From Thiotrichaceae bacterium (lineage in GTDB: Bacteria > Pseudomonadota > Gammaproteobacteria > SZUA-140): a stretch of 52,880 nt of DNA. The position numbers and the translations under genes are program-made. The stretch covers positions 1-52,880 of the forward strand of contig NVTY02000052.1 in assembly GCA_002401765.2 (NCBI GenBank), in the 5' to 3' direction. How positions within the stretch are numbered: the first letter of the stretch is position 1; every line of letters begins with the position of its first letter. Below are positions 18,934 through 28,981 of the stretch, one piece after another. Under the pieces are notes generated by a model, which was not told the DNA's origin, searched no databases, and saw nothing but the letters and a program-made list of their open reading frames with translations.

Positions 18934-19607
18934 TGCGCATTTCATCGTTACTGGTTAGCGCGATGGCACTGCTCTTTTTGAGCGCTGCCACCAATCTTAC
19001 GTATGCAAAAGGGACTGATACGCGCAAGGATATAAGGGCAGTAACGTCAGACCCTTTAATCAGGGGGGCGATTGTATACCGAAGTTACTGCTCCTTATGC
19101 CATGGTCAGAAAGGGGATGGTAAGGCCCGTGCAACCAAGCTTTATGGTGAGGGTACTCTGGTTATCAAGATGGATAAAAATGAGCCTGAATACTACGAGA
19201 AGCTGGTTCGTCATGGCGGTAGTTCTGTCGGCCGTTCAAGATATATGCCTGCCTGGGAAGATGAGCTCAGTGATGAGCAGATGTCAGATGTTTTGGAGTA
19301 TCTGTATGTGCTTGAAAAGCCTGAGATGCGAGGTAAGGCTGTATTTTTGACCAATTGTATTCTTTGCCACGGGGTAAAAGGCAATGGCAAAGGCAGGGCT
19401 TCGGTATTGTATGACCCTCCGCCAGCTGATCTTACCCGCAGTGATAAAAACGATACCTACAAAAAAATGATTATCACGATGGGGGGTGCCGCTATGGGGC
19501 GTTCAGGTGTGATGCCTGTTTGGGGTTTGCAACTAAAGGAAGAAGAGATCGATGATGTGATCGCTTATCTCCGTACTATTTTAGTTGTTCCACTACCTGA
19601 GCAGTAG
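18933..19607 (+). CDS. Di-haem c-type cytochrome, first of a tandem pair (224 aa)
   Basis: Periplasmic electron-transfer protein with two cytochrome c domains; CSLCH (53-57) and CILCH (142-146). Signal peptide about 1-26. The ATG at 18933 overlaps the cupredoxin stop and is chosen over a longer frame. The second domain has a PPPADLTRSDKND block and the axial-Met region GAAMGRSGVMPVWG. It is clearly paralogous to the next gene in both domains. Confidence 0.92.
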   Translation: MRISSLLVSAMALLFLSAATNLTYAKGTDTRKDIRAVTSDPLIRGAIVYRSYCSLCHGQKGDGKARATKLYGEGTLVIKMDKNEPEYYEKLVRHGGSSVGRSRYMPAWEDELSDEQMSDVLEYLYVLEKPEMRGKAVFLTNCILCHGVKGNGKGRASVLYDPPPADLTRSDKNDTYKKMIITMGGAAMGRSGVMPVWGLQLKEEEIDDVIAYLRTILVVPLPEQ

Positions 19608-19638
19608 TCTCTATCAAGTTATTCGAAGGATTATTTTT

Positions 19639-20379
19639 ATGTTCATGATGAAAATGGGACTAAGAAGTTCAGCAGTTTTTTCTGCCATGTTGTTGGGTGC
19701 ATTGATGATAGCTGCGCCAAGCGGTGAAAGTTTTGCTGCAGAAAGTGCTGAAACTATTGTCACGGCTAAAAAAGAGATGCGGGAGTCTCGCAAAGAGATC
19801 CGCAAGGTTATGAAGTATGCTAGAGGAAAGGTAAAGCAGGCGGTGCGTGGTGGCCTGGTTTATAAGTCCTACTGCGTTGTGTGTCATGGTGAAACGGGGG
19901 ATGGCGATGGCAATACCAAGGCGGGGGATGGCTTGTTGATGAAAATCAATAAGCAGACACCCGCATTTTTTGAAAAGATAGTTTTGGATGGTGGCTTGGC
20001 AGTACAGCGTTCCAGGTATATGCCTGGTTGGAAGGATGTGCTGTCTACGGAACAGATCGGCGATCTGGTGACATATCTCTCTATGGTGACTGATCCCGTG
20101 AGCCGAGGAGAGGTGGTATTTAAAACCAACTGTATTTTGTGCCATGGGCTTAACGGTGATGGCATGGGGCGAGCGGCGGTTTTGTTTGATCCACCGCCTG
20201 CAGACTTGACCCGAAGTGATAAAAATGACATCTATAAAAAGATGATCATTACCATGGGCGGTGAAGCCATGGGGCGCTCTTCGGTAATGCCGATATGGGG
20301 AATGGAATTGAGTGACGATGAGATCGACGATGCGGTCGCTTATCTGCGCACGATTCTGGTGGTGCCTTATCCAGAGTGA
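19639..20379 (+). CDS. Di-haem c-type cytochrome, second of the tandem pair (246 aa)
   Basis: Paralogue of the preceding gene: CVVCH and CILCH haem motifs, the same PPPADLTRSDKND segment and EAMGRSSVMPIWG axial-ligand region, and matching C-terminus (VAYLRTILVVPYPE). An extra Lys/Arg-rich helix (KKEMRESRKEIRKVMK) lies between the signal peptide and the first haem domain and is absent from the first copy. The ATG at 19639 has AAGGA upstream; nearby Met codons are also possible. No terminator was recognised before the convergent DUF481 gene. Confidence 0.9.
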   Translation: MFMMKMGLRSSAVFSAMLLGALMIAAPSGESFAAESAETIVTAKKEMRESRKEIRKVMKYARGKVKQAVRGGLVYKSYCVVCHGETGDGDGNTKAGDGLLMKINKQTPAFFEKIVLDGGLAVQRSRYMPGWKDVLSTEQIGDLVTYLSMVTDPVSRGEVVFKTNCILCHGLNGDGMGRAAVLFDPPPADLTRSDKNDIYKKMIITMGGEAMGRSSVMPIWGMELSDDEIDDAVAYLRTILVVPYPE

Positions 20380-20500
20380 AACGCACTGCGCTCAATGCCT
20401 GGAGGGTTTCTACATCCTGCGTGGAAGCCACACAGGAGGTTTGATTGAGCCTCGGTCAGGTTTGCTTGCAGGTGGCTGGGTCGATAGACCCACTGCAATA

Positions 20501-21214
20501 TTAAAAATTGTAGACCAGTGAGATAGCGGTCTCCGTATCAACCTTTTTCTTTAGCGCAGGCACTTTAGAAGTGTGTTTCGCGGTAAAAGTGATTTTCATC
20601 GCAAGGTCGCCATTGATCTGAGATTTCAAACCAGTGACCGATTTTGTGATGGTGATATCTTCACCGATTTCGGTGTAAAGATCTTCAGTGAAAAGCGCTG
20701 TTGGGCTGATATCCCATTTGAGATTACCGGAGAGATATAGGATCCCTTCATTTTCGCTTGAAGTATTTGCAACTTTGCTCTGGCGCATACCAGGGCCGCC
20801 TTCGAAGTCAAGTTTGAGTGTCGGTTCCTGGATGATCTTGTGTCCATAACCGAGCACCTCGGTGGCCTGGTATTCAAAGCCACTGAAGCGATCATCTTCA
20901 TAGCTGGCACGGCCAAAGGCGTAACTGTCGGCATCAATCTTGTAATCAGACTTGGCGACCAGTACATAACGTTCGGCAGTACTGTTGTCTTTGCTGCTGC
21001 TGTGCAGGGAGTTGAACAGGAACAGAAGTTTCCATTGCTCGCGTACATTTTCCAGCTTGGTATTGAGGTTGATGGTGCTGGTCTCTGTGTTACCACTGGT
21101 GCTGACTATTCCCAGTTCGGCCTCGCCATTCCACTGGCTGTCGCCTTCAGCGGCGTAGGCGGAGGGGGTAAGAAAGAGGGCGCTGATGAGTGCTATTTTC
21201 CCTGTATTTGGCAT
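20501..21214 (-). CDS. DUF481 (YdiY-like) outer-membrane protein (237 aa)
   Basis: Predicted beta-barrel of the family annotated as salt-stress-induced outer-membrane protein. Signal peptide about 1-21 (SAYA-AEG). WNGEAELGIVSTSGNTETST is the family's N-terminal signature. Alternating beta strands follow, and the protein ends in an aromatic (VYNF), as expected for a Bam substrate. Function not established. Divergent from parC. Confidence 0.85.
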   Translation of the reverse strand: MPNTGKIALISALFLTPSAYAAEGDSQWNGEAELGIVSTSGNTETSTINLNTKLENVREQWKLLFLFNSLHSSSKDNSTAERYVLVAKSDYKIDADSYAFGRASYEDDRFSGFEYQATEVLGYGHKIIQEPTLKLDFEGGPGMRQSKVANTSSENEGILYLSGNLKWDISPTALFTEDLYTEIGEDITITKSVTGLKSQINGDLAMKITFTAKHTSKVPALKKKVDTETAISLVYNF

Positions 21215-21323
21215 GTCTGTTCCTGAGTATTGATCTAATTTGGAGTGGGTGGAATTTACGCCAATTAAGGCGAAACTTCAAGGTAGAAAACGCTAGAATT
21301 ATCGCGATCTGTATGGATGGGCA

Positions 21324-21352
21324 CTGTTACTTAGCCGGTAGCTGCGTATAAT
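21324..21352 (+). promoter_or_regulatory. Possible sigma70 promoter for parC
   Basis: A perfect TATAAT at 21347-21352 lies 43 bases before the parC ATG. A poor -35 (around TGTTAC at 21325) sits 16 bases upstream. Only the -10 is convincing. Confidence 0.45.
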
Positions 21353-21394
21353 AGCTTAATTTTTTACGAGATATTTAAAGCGGGTTAATGATAG

Positions 21395-23650
21395 ATGAGT
21401 GATATTCAGGGGCGCGAAGACGACGGCATCGAACGGATGCCGCTTAAAACCTTCACCGAGACGGCATATCTCAATTATTCGATGTACGTGATCCTGGATC
21501 GCGCGCTGCCGAATATTGGCGATGGGATGAAACCGGTTCAGCGACGCATTGTCTATGCGATGTCTGAGTTGGGGCTTTCGGCGACGGCTAAATTTAAAAA
21601 ATCGGCCCGTACTGTTGGTGACGTGCTGGGTAAATTCCACCCGCATGGTGACTCTGCCTGTTACGAGGCGATGGTGTTGATGGCGCAGCCGTTCTCGACC
21701 CGTTATCCGTTTATTGATGGCCAGGGCAACTGGGGCTCGACTGATGATCCCAAGTCTTTTGCGGCGATGCGTTATACCGAATCACGCATGACCCGCTATT
21801 CTGAGCTGATGCTTTCTGAAGTTGCGCTGGGCACCGTTGATTGGGCGCCTAACTTTGATGGCACCATCGACGAGCCAACTGTATTGCCTGCACGTGTGCC
21901 GAATGTCTTATTAAATGGCACCACTGGTATCGCGGTTGGCATGGCGACCGATATCCCGCCACATAATATGCGTGAAGTGGTAAGTGCCTGCATTCATCTG
22001 CTGGATGAGCCAAAGGCAGATCTGGCTGCGCTGTGTGAACATATCAAGGGGCCGGATTTCCCCACTGATGCAGAGATTATCACGCCCAAGGCGGACATAC
22101 TAAAAATGTATGAGAGCGGCCATGGTAGCGTGCGCATGCGTGCGCTCTATGAACGTGAAGATGGCGATATCATCATCACCGCACTGCCGCACCATGTCTC
22201 GGGTGCCAAGGTGCTGGAGCAGATTGCGAGCCAGATGACGGCGAAGAAGCTGCCGATGGTGGAAGATCTGCGTGATGAGTCGGATCATGAGCATCCAACC
22301 CGTCTGGTGATCACACCGCGTTCAAACCGTGTTGAAATTGAGCCGTTGATGTTGCATCTGTTTGCCACCACCGACCTGGAACGTACCTATCGTGCCAACT
22401 TCAATATTATTGGCATTGATGGTAAACCGCAGGTCAAAGATCTGCGCTCGTTGTTAGTAGAATGGCTGCTCTTTAGGACTGAAACGGTTCGTAAACGTCT
22501 GCAATACCGTCTTGATAAAGTGAACCGTCGTCTGCACTTATTGGATGGTTTGTTGATTGCGTTTCTTAATATGGATGAAGTGATTCACATCATCCGTAGC
22601 GAAGAGAAACCAAAGCAGGCATTGATGAAACGCTTTGAGCTCTCTGAGGAACAGGCCGATTATGTCCTCGACACCAAGCTGCGCCAGTTGGCGCGCCTGG
22701 AAGAGATGAAGATTCGCGCCGAGCAGGAAGAGTTGGCGAAAGAGCGAGATACACTAGAGAAGACCCTGGGATCAAAGGCGCGCCTGAAAACATTGATTCG
22801 AAAAGAGTTGATCGCCGATGCTGAGGCGTATGGCGATGATCGTCGTTCACCGATTGTGGCACGTGATATAGCAGCGGCAATGGATGAAACGGCGCTAACA
22901 CCAGCAGAGCCAGTGACCGTAATACTGTCTGAAAAAGGGTGGGTGCGTTCTGCTAAAGGGCATGAGATGGACCCAACCTCGATTACGTATAAATCGGGTG
23001 ATAGTTTCGCCTCGGCTGCACATGGGCGTAGTAATCAGTCGTCTATTTTTATCGATAGCACCGGGCGCTGTTACGCGGTGCTTGCACATACTTTACCATC
23101 GGCACGTGGTCACGGTGAGCCACTGAGTGGGCGCCTTAACTCACCTGATGGCGCTAGTTTTAAAGGGGTGATGATGGGCGCTGCAGATGACCAATACCTG
23201 ATTGCTTCCGATGCGGGATATGGTTTTATCTCCAAACTCAGCACCATGATCACTAAAAACAAAGCGGGCAAGGTGTTGTTGTCGCTACCTAAGGGGGCGG
23301 AGGTATTAGCACCCGCGCCAATCCGCAATGCCGCAACGGATCTTATCGTCACCATCACCAGCGAAGGGCGCATGCTGGTAAATTCGATTAGTGAACTACC
23401 AGAACTTACTAAGGGCAAGGGGATCAAAGTAATTGGTATTCCCTCTAAGCGAGTGGCTGATCGTGAAGAATACGTGGTTGCGATGACCATCGTACCTGCC
23501 AAAGCGACGTTGGTGGTTTACTCCGGCCAACGTCACTTGAAACTTAAAGCGAAAGACCTGGCTGCGTATGAAGGTGAGCGTGGACGCCGTGGTAATAAAC
23601 TGCCGAGAGGTTTTCAGCGGGTTGAACGGGTTGAGGTTGAGGAGAAGTAA
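21395..23650 (+). CDS. parC: DNA topoisomerase IV subunit A (ParC)
   Basis: Catalytic subunit of topoisomerase IV, which decatenates daughter chromosomes; partner ParE is not in this window. 751 residues, like E. coli ParC. Active-site Tyr127 in AAMRYTESR. The quinolone-determining region [12 protein letters not shown] carries the susceptible-type Ser87 and Glu91. A C-terminal beta-pinwheel domain follows from about residue 490. Shorter than GyrA and lacking a GyrA box, so ParC is preferred. Followed by an intrinsic terminator. Confidence 0.96.
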   Translation: MSDIQGREDDGIERMPLKTFTETAYLNYSMYVILDRALPNIGDGMKPVQRRIVYAMSELGLSATAKFKKSARTVGDVLGKFHPHGDSACYEAMVLMAQPFSTRYPFIDGQGNWGSTDDPKSFAAMRYTESRMTRYSELMLSEVALGTVDWAPNFDGTIDEPTVLPARVPNVLLNGTTGIAVGMATDIPPHNMREVVSACIHLLDEPKADLAALCEHIKGPDFPTDAEIITPKADILKMYESGHGSVRMRALYEREDGDIIITALPHHVSGAKVLEQIASQMTAKKLPMVEDLRDESDHEHPTRLVITPRSNRVEIEPLMLHLFATTDLERTYRANFNIIGIDGKPQVKDLRSLLVEWLLFRTETVRKRLQYRLDKVNRRLHLLDGLLIAFLNMDEVIHIIRSEEKPKQALMKRFELSEEQADYVLDTKLRQLARLEEMKIRAEQEELAKERDTLEKTLGSKARLKTLIRKELIADAEAYGDDRRSPIVARDIAAAMDETALTPAEPVTVILSEKGWVRSAKGHEMDPTSITYKSGDSFASAAHGRSNQSSIFIDSTGRCYAVLAHTLPSARGHGEPLSGRLNSPDGASFKGVMMGAADDQYLIASDAGYGFISKLSTMITKNKAGKVLLSLPKGAEVLAPAPIRNAATDLIVTITSEGRMLVNSISELPELTKGKGIKVIGIPSKRVADREEYVVAMTIVPAKATLVVYSGQRHLKLKAKDLAAYEGERGRRGNKLPRGFQRVERVEVEEK

Positions 23651-23677
23651 TTCAGCATCTCCTCATCATAAAAAACT

Positions 23678-23712
23678 AAAGAAGGGCTGTCCATTGGGCG
23701 GCCCTTCTTGTT
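23678..23712 (+). terminator. Intrinsic terminator after parC
   Basis: AAGAAGGGC (23679-23687) pairs with GCCCTTCTT (23701-23709) around a 13-base loop, followed by TTGTT. It lies 28 bases after parC and before the convergent glcDEF operon. Confidence 0.7.
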
Positions 23713-23787
23713 AGGGGTAGGCAAGCTCTGCGCTTGCTTTCTTCTGACTGTAGCCGTATAAAATTAAGAAATCACATTTCCACTGAA

Positions 23788-25029
23788 TCAGAGGTCGGCG
23801 GCTTCCATCGCCTCAGCAACCAACTCCAACCAGTGTTTAACCGGCACCCCTGATTTACTCTCCAGGTGCATGTGACAGCCAATATTAGCGGTCGCGATAA
23901 CATCCGGTTTGCCGCTCATCAATGCATTGAGTTTATTATCCAGTAAGGTCTGTGACATCTTGGGTTGTAGAATGGAGTAGGTGCCAGCAGAACCACAGCA
24001 GAGATGCCCGTCGGCTATGCTCGTGAGCTCAAAACCAAGCTGAATTAAAATCGCCTCGACACGCCCATTCAACTGTTGTGCATGTTGCAAGGTGCAGGGT
24101 GTCTGAAAGGCGATTTTTTGTTTGGGTATGTTGAGCTTTAGTGATGAGAGCTCTTCATTGGCCACCACTTCGCAGGGGTCTTTTGTCAGGGCGGAAACTA
24201 ACGCGGCTTTGTCTGCATAGTTGGGATCATCTTTCAGTGCCGCACCATACTCTTTTATCATCGCGCCGCAGCCGCTGGCGGTTACCAATATGGCTTCGTG
24301 TGGGGCGTCGCTTGTGGGGTCGATTAGCGGCCACCAAGCATCTATATTGTGCCGCATAAAGTCAAGCCCTTCTTGATGTTTTGACAGGTGGTAGCTCACT
24401 GCGCCGCAACAGCCTGCAGTCGGTGGTGTGGTTAATGTGATGCCGAGTTGGTCGAGTATCTTAATTGCTGCACCGTTAGTAGCGGGTTTGATGACCGACT
24501 GCGCGCAGCCTGCCAGGGTAATCATTTTACGTTGATGGTTTGTCGTTGGTTGGATGGTTTTGATTTGTACAACAGGTACTTTTGACTTTAGTGCTGGTGG
24601 CAATAAAGGTTTTAACCATTGTGACATCTTGATAAGTGGTCTTAATCGTTGCGGATGTGGCAGTACGACGCGCAACATTTTTCGAGTGATGATGTCAGGC
24701 AGCGAACGCACCACTTTTTTATCGAGATACTCTCGGCCAATTTCGATCAGGCGGCCATACTTTACCCCGGAGGGGCAGGTGGTTTCGCAGGCGCGACAGG
24801 TGAGGCAGCGGTCAAGGTGAATTTGTGTTTTGGTGGTGACTGCGCTGCCTTCTAACATCTGCTTGATGAGATAGATACGCCCGCGTGGGCTGTCCAATTC
24901 ATCACCGAGTTCCTGATAGGTCGGGCAGGTGGCACTGCAGAAGCCGCAATGGACACAGCTACGTAAAATGGCATTTGCCTCTTCGCCAATATCGGTTCCT
25001 TTAAGCTCATCGGCCAGTTTGGTCTGCAT
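23788..25029 (-). CDS. glcF: Glycolate oxidase iron-sulfur subunit GlcF
   Basis: Electron-transfer subunit of the membrane-associated glycolate oxidase GlcDEF. Two 4Fe-4S motifs, CVHCGFCSATCP near residue 26 and CLTCRACETTCP near 75, precede two CCG domains (GCCGAVSYH, CCGSAGTY). 413 residues is typical. Third gene of the operon, 40 bases after glcE. The pathway oxidises glycolate to glyoxylate and feeds electrons to the quinone pool. Confidence 0.95.
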   Translation of the reverse strand: MQTKLADELKGTDIGEEANAILRSCVHCGFCSATCPTYQELGDELDSPRGRIYLIKQMLEGSAVTTKTQIHLDRCLTCRACETTCPSGVKYGRLIEIGREYLDKKVVRSLPDIITRKMLRVVLPHPQRLRPLIKMSQWLKPLLPPALKSKVPVVQIKTIQPTTNHQRKMITLAGCAQSVIKPATNGAAIKILDQLGITLTTPPTAGCCGAVSYHLSKHQEGLDFMRHNIDAWWPLIDPTSDAPHEAILVTASGCGAMIKEYGAALKDDPNYADKAALVSALTKDPCEVVANEELSSLKLNIPKQKIAFQTPCTLQHAQQLNGRVEAILIQLGFELTSIADGHLCCGSAGTYSILQPKMSQTLLDNKLNALMSGKPDVIATANIGCHMHLESKSGVPVKHWLELVAEAMEAADL

Positions 25030-25069
25030 CTATTAATCCGTTAGCGATTGCTGGTTGATGGTTCGAATG

Positions 25070-26137
25070 CTATAGGTTTGGGAAGAGACGACCGGGATTG
25101 AATATGCCGGTAGGATCAAATGCCTGTTTAAGGCGGCGGTGCAGTTGCATCACGCCATCGGTTGGTCGTTGAAATGTTTCAGTCGTGGTTTCATTCGCAC
25201 CGCGACGAAATAGCGTGGCGTGCCCACCGGCCTGTTGCGCTTGTTCTCGAATGACTTCAGCGCTGCTATCGCTCAGTAGCCAGCGCTGTGCGCCACACCA
25301 GTCGATTAACCACTCGCCAGGAAGGTCGATGGCTGGTCTCTCTGCTGGTAGCGACAGCCGCCAGAGTGGACGGCTGGATTGAAAAAACGGGTGTTGATGT
25401 TCTTTGATCGTTTGCCAAAAGGCATTGCTATCGGAGTGTTGTTCGCCACCGATTAATTGGCGTGCACTTTTGACCGCGGTCCTGGCACCACTTAGGCGCA
25501 GATAACAATTTTTACCATCGTAACAGGCGGCACTGAGTGGCAGTGACTTGCCCGCCCAGTGGTTCATCATTTTAAGGGCCAGTGAAAGTGATGTTTGGTT
25601 GATCAGCGTGACCTCAGCGGCCTGTTTGGGCAGCACTTTGAGACTGATTTCCAGCATCACCCCGAGTGTGCCCATTGCACCGGCCATTAGCCGAGAGCAG
25701 TCATAACCGGCAACATTCTTCATTACCTGGCCGCCGAAGTTAAGGATTTCACCGCGCCCGTTGATCACTTTAACGCCTAACACATAGTCGCGTGCAGAAC
25801 CACTAAAGGAGCGGGCTGGACCCGATAGACCGCAGGCGATGGTACCGCCGAGTGTTGCACCCCAACCAAAGTGCGGTGGTTCAAAGGGGAGTATTTGATT
25901 CGCCTCGTGCAGGGTCTGTTCGAGCTCTCGTAGTGGGGTGCCGGCACGGGCGGTGATCACCAGTTCGACGGGGTCATAACTGACGATGCCGCGGTGGCCA
26001 CTTACATCTAGTAATGTTGCATCGGTTGGCTGGCCAATAAAATGCTTGCTGCCGCCTCCCTGTATTTGTAGCGCTTGGCGGGTTTTAATGGCGTGTAGTA
26101 CCTGCTGTTGCAGGGGCTCACTGATCTCCTGGTTCAT
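25070..26137 (-). CDS. glcE: Glycolate oxidase FAD-binding subunit GlcE
   Basis: FAD-binding (PCMH-type) subunit. Contains ALQIQGGGSKHFIG, the FAD-binding ATLGGTIACGLSGPARS and VMKNVAGYDCSRLMAGAMGTLG, and the C-terminal FDPTGIFNPGRL. 355 residues, as in E. coli. The ATG overlaps the glcD stop (ATGA), so the two are translationally coupled. Confidence 0.94.
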   Translation of the reverse strand: MNQEISEPLQQQVLHAIKTRQALQIQGGGSKHFIGQPTDATLLDVSGHRGIVSYDPVELVITARAGTPLRELEQTLHEANQILPFEPPHFGWGATLGGTIACGLSGPARSFSGSARDYVLGVKVINGRGEILNFGGQVMKNVAGYDCSRLMAGAMGTLGVMLEISLKVLPKQAAEVTLINQTSLSLALKMMNHWAGKSLPLSAACYDGKNCYLRLSGARTAVKSARQLIGGEQHSDSNAFWQTIKEHQHPFFQSSRPLWRLSLPAERPAIDLPGEWLIDWCGAQRWLLSDSSAEVIREQAQQAGGHATLFRRGANETTTETFQRPTDGVMQLHRRLKQAFDPTGIFNPGRLFPNL

Positions 26138-27636
26138 GCGTGTTGATCGCTATTTTGTAGTGATTTATTTTTACCTTTCATGGGCAGTTGGCGATATTCA
26201 GAACAGCGCTTAGGTGTTGGCACGGCCTTGCCTGGGTTAAGTAGTCCCATTGGGTCAAAGGCATGTTTGACCGCATGAAATTGCACTAGCTCTTCATCAT
26301 TAAACTGTAGATGCATTTGCTCTAGTTTCTCAATGCCAACGCCATGCTCGCCGGTGATGCTACCGCCGACCTCAATGCAAAGTTCCAGTATCTTGCCGCC
26401 AAAGGCCTCGGTGCGTTCGAGCTCGCCGCTGACGTTGGCATCATAGAGGATCAGTGGGTGCAGATTGCCGTCACCGGCGTGAAAGACATTGGCAACACGT
26501 AGCTCATATTCAATCGAGAGCTCTGCCATACGACGTAGTACATAGGGCAGGTGTTTGCGTGGAATGGTACCGTCCATGCAATAGTAATCGGGTGCGAGGC
26601 GCCCCATGGCAGGGAAGGCTGCTTTACGGCCTTTCCAGAATGCCTCACGTTCTGCTTCGTCACGCGCGCTCCTGACGTCGGTGGCACCGCTCCGTTTCAT
26701 GATCTCACACACGACTAATATCTGTTCCGAGACCTCTTCATTGGTGCCATCGAGTTCGCATAGCAGGATCGCTTCAGCATCGGTAGGATAACCGACCTGG
26801 GCAAAGTCCTCCGCTGCCTGTATTGCCAGTTTGTCCATCATCTCAAGGCCTGCGGGGATAATGCCAGCGCCGATGATGTTACCGACGGCGGTACCAGCAT
26901 TAACAACATCGTCAAAGGCGGCGAGTACCACCTGAGCACGTGCCGGTATGGGGATGAGTTTGACGGTGACTTCGACTACCACACCGAGCATTCCCTCCGA
27001 ACCGTTGATTAGCGCCAGCAGATCATAACCGCTGCTATCAAGAGCATCGCTGCCAAGCGTGATCAGTTCACCCTCCATGGACACAATTTTGACCTTGCGC
27101 ACGTTGTGTACCGTCAGGCCATATTTAAGGCAGTGTACTCCGCCTGAATTCTCAGCAACGTTACCGCCAATGGTGCAGGCGATCTGTGACGAGGGGTCCG
27201 GCGCGTAATAGAGTCCGTGTGCAGCAACGGCCTGAGAGATTGCCAGATTGCGTACGCCGGGCTGCACCACGGCGGTACGGGCCAGCGGGTCGATGTTTAG
27301 AATGGACATAAACTTCGCTAGGCTTAATACCACGCCAGCGCCAATAGGGGTGACGCCACCAGAGAGGCCGGTACCGGCACCGCGTGCAATCACAGGGACC
27401 TTCTCCTGAAAACAGAGGCGCATAATCGTTTGCACCTGCTCAATCGTGCTGGGCAGTACAACTATCATTGGTAGTTTACGGTAGGCAGAGAGCGCATCGC
27501 ATTCGTAAGGGCGAAGGTCTTCTTCCTCATAGAGTACGGCATCGCGCGGTAAAATTGCTCGTAACCGGCTGACTAACTTATTTTTATCAAGCGCTGGTTC
27601 GGTACCATTGGTGATTGAAAACTGCTTATTTTCCAT
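26134..27636 (-). CDS. glcD: Glycolate oxidase catalytic subunit GlcD
   Basis: FAD-linked oxidase that dehydrogenates glycolate (and often D-lactate). 500 residues. Contains the FAD pyrophosphate-binding ARGAGTGLSGG, the SSQIACTIGGNVAENSGG stretch, and the C-terminal substrate/FAD region HAGDGNLHPL ... GEHGVGIEK ... NPGKAVP. First gene of glcDEF. The leader upstream holds a palindrome and a possible minus-strand terminator, described separately. Confidence 0.95.
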   Translation of the reverse strand: MENKQFSITNGTEPALDKNKLVSRLRAILPRDAVLYEEEDLRPYECDALSAYRKLPMIVVLPSTIEQVQTIMRLCFQEKVPVIARGAGTGLSGGVTPIGAGVVLSLAKFMSILNIDPLARTAVVQPGVRNLAISQAVAAHGLYYAPDPSSQIACTIGGNVAENSGGVHCLKYGLTVHNVRKVKIVSMEGELITLGSDALDSSGYDLLALINGSEGMLGVVVEVTVKLIPIPARAQVVLAAFDDVVNAGTAVGNIIGAGIIPAGLEMMDKLAIQAAEDFAQVGYPTDAEAILLCELDGTNEEVSEQILVVCEIMKRSGATDVRSARDEAEREAFWKGRKAAFPAMGRLAPDYYCMDGTIPRKHLPYVLRRMAELSIEYELRVANVFHAGDGNLHPLILYDANVSGELERTEAFGGKILELCIEVGGSITGEHGVGIEKLEQMHLQFNDEELVQFHAVKHAFDPMGLLNPGKAVPTPKRCSEYRQLPMKGKNKSLQNSDQHA

Positions 27637-27729
27637 CTTACCTTCTGACTCCCGAGCATAAGGTTTATGTTTTATCAGTGATACCTAGCCGCGGGTCTTT
27701 TGTTTTTCTACCCTGAATCTCTTTTGTAA

Positions 27730-27750
27730 AACCATATGAAACATATGGTT
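27730..27750. promoter_or_regulatory. Perfect 9-bp palindrome in the glcD leader (operator candidate)
   Basis: AACCATATG and CATATGGTT are separated by AAA. It lies 94 bases upstream of glcD in the divergent spacer. A dimeric regulator site is plausible; no regulator gene is adjacent. Confidence 0.35.
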
Positions 27751-27781
27751 GAGGCGGTAGGCTCATTAGAGAGACTACCAT

Positions 27782-27821
27782 AAAAAAGCGGCAGGATTGT
27801 GTTGTGATGACGGGCCGCTTT
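27782..27821 (-). terminator. Hairpin with T-run on the minus strand upstream of glcD
   Basis: On the minus strand AAAGCGGC (27821-27814) pairs with GCCGCTTT (27792-27785) and is followed by a run of six T. It lies upstream of glcD in the same orientation, so it is either an attenuator in the glcDEF leader or a stop for stray minus-strand transcription. Confidence 0.4.
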
Positions 27822-27886
27822 AAGCGTGGCAGATCTGGCGCAGCCGGGTCATAATGATGTCATTGTTCACTATCAGGATGTTTTGG

Positions 27887-28447
27887 ATGAAACTTTATCG
27901 CCACACACGAAACTTTATGCTGCTGCTGGTTCTGTTTGCGATGCAGAGCTCGATGGTTGCTGCCTTTACGATTGAACTGACCAAAGCCGAAGTACAAGAA
28001 ACAGTGGCAACATATTTTCCGCTTAAACATATCTCACCGTTTGTGATGTTAACGGCCCATAATCCGCGCGTGATGCTTGAACAGGAAACGGGGCGCATTG
28101 GCCTGGAGTTTTCGGTATTGGCGAACATACCGGGGATCTTGAGTGGCGAAGGGCGTGGTCTGATTGATGGGGAGCTTGAATATCACCATAAAACGGGTGA
28201 GTTTTATCTGCGTGATCCTAAAATAAGAAGCCTTAAACTTTATGATATGCCAGCAGAGATCACCGCCACCGTTAAGCTGGCGCTGCAGCAATTGATGAAG
28301 CAATCACTGCCTATCATGCTGGTTTACAAGCTGCAAGATAGTGATCTTAAACAGAAGATGGCCAGGAGCGTGCTGTCCTCTGTTGAGGTACGCAACGGTA
28401 AATTACGGCTTGAACTATCTGTTCCAATGTTGGGCTTGATTGATTAG
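27887..28447 (+). CDS. DUF1439 exported protein (about 186 aa)
   Basis: Begins with a signal peptide (MKLYRHTRNFMLLLVLFAM ... MVAA-FTIE) and continues with the DUF1439 pattern: an amphipathic start (KAEVQETVATYFP), then LEFSVLANIPGILSGEGRGLIDGELEY and a helical end. The family includes E. coli YceB; function unknown. The frame is open from 27854, with Met codons at 27854, 27857, 27878 and 27887; the last gives the cleanest signal peptide. It has no lipobox Cys, unlike YceB. The next gene starts 6 bases after its stop. Confidence 0.75.
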   Translation: MKLYRHTRNFMLLLVLFAMQSSMVAAFTIELTKAEVQETVATYFPLKHISPFVMLTAHNPRVMLEQETGRIGLEFSVLANIPGILSGEGRGLIDGELEYHHKTGEFYLRDPKIRSLKLYDMPAEITATVKLALQQLMKQSLPIMLVYKLQDSDLKQKMARSVLSSVEVRNGKLRLELSVPMLGLID

Positions 28448-28453
28448 ATCGGG

Positions 28454-28981
28454 ATGAAAAAACAACAAGTCACCATTGGGCTGATTAACCCTAAAAGCCC
28501 TTCTAATGTAGGTTCAGTGATGCGCGCTGCGGGGTGTTATCGGGTCGATGCGGTCTGCTACACTGGCAATCGTTACGCGCGTGCCGCACGCTTAAATACC
28601 GATACTAAAGGGGTGCAAAACAAGATTCCGTTAGCTCGTGTAGATGATTTATTGGGCGGGTTAGCAGGGGTGACTGAGCTCGCGCCGAACACAAAGGTTG
28701 TCTGTGTTGAGTTAGTAGAGGGCGCGATGCCGTTGCCTGAATACCAGCACCCAGATAACGCACTCTATATTTTTGGGCCGGAAGACGGCAGCATTGATCA
28801 GGCGATTATTGATGGTGCAGATGCCGTTGTCTATGTGCCGACAGTGGGCTGCATGAATCTGGCCGGGTCGGTGAATGTGCTGCTTTATGACCGACTGGCC
28901 AAGTCTGTTGATACCACTGCTGGCGATGATCTGATTCGTAGCAGTCGTGACACCAATAACCGGCTCCAGGTGAAGCGCTGA
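28454..28981 (+). CDS. SpoU/TrmH-family RNA 2'-O-methyltransferase (175 aa)
   Basis: SPOUT-fold, SAM-dependent ribose methyltransferase. Motif 1 is NPKSPSNVGSVMRAAGC (the N...G...R pattern), motif 2 is ALYIFGPEDGSI and motif 3 is VPTVGCMNLAGSVNVLLYDRL. Only the catalytic domain is present, with no extra RNA-binding domain, as in TrmL-like enzymes. Several motif positions are variant (the FGPEDGS and NLAGSVN forms), so the exact RNA target cannot be assigned. Its stop overlaps the next ATG as TGATG. Confidence 0.85.
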   Translation: MKKQQVTIGLINPKSPSNVGSVMRAAGCYRVDAVCYTGNRYARAARLNTDTKGVQNKIPLARVDDLLGGLAGVTELAPNTKVVCVELVEGAMPLPEYQHPDNALYIFGPEDGSIDQAIIDGADAVVYVPTVGCMNLAGSVNVLLYDRLAKSVDTTAGDDLIRSSRDTNNRLQVKR

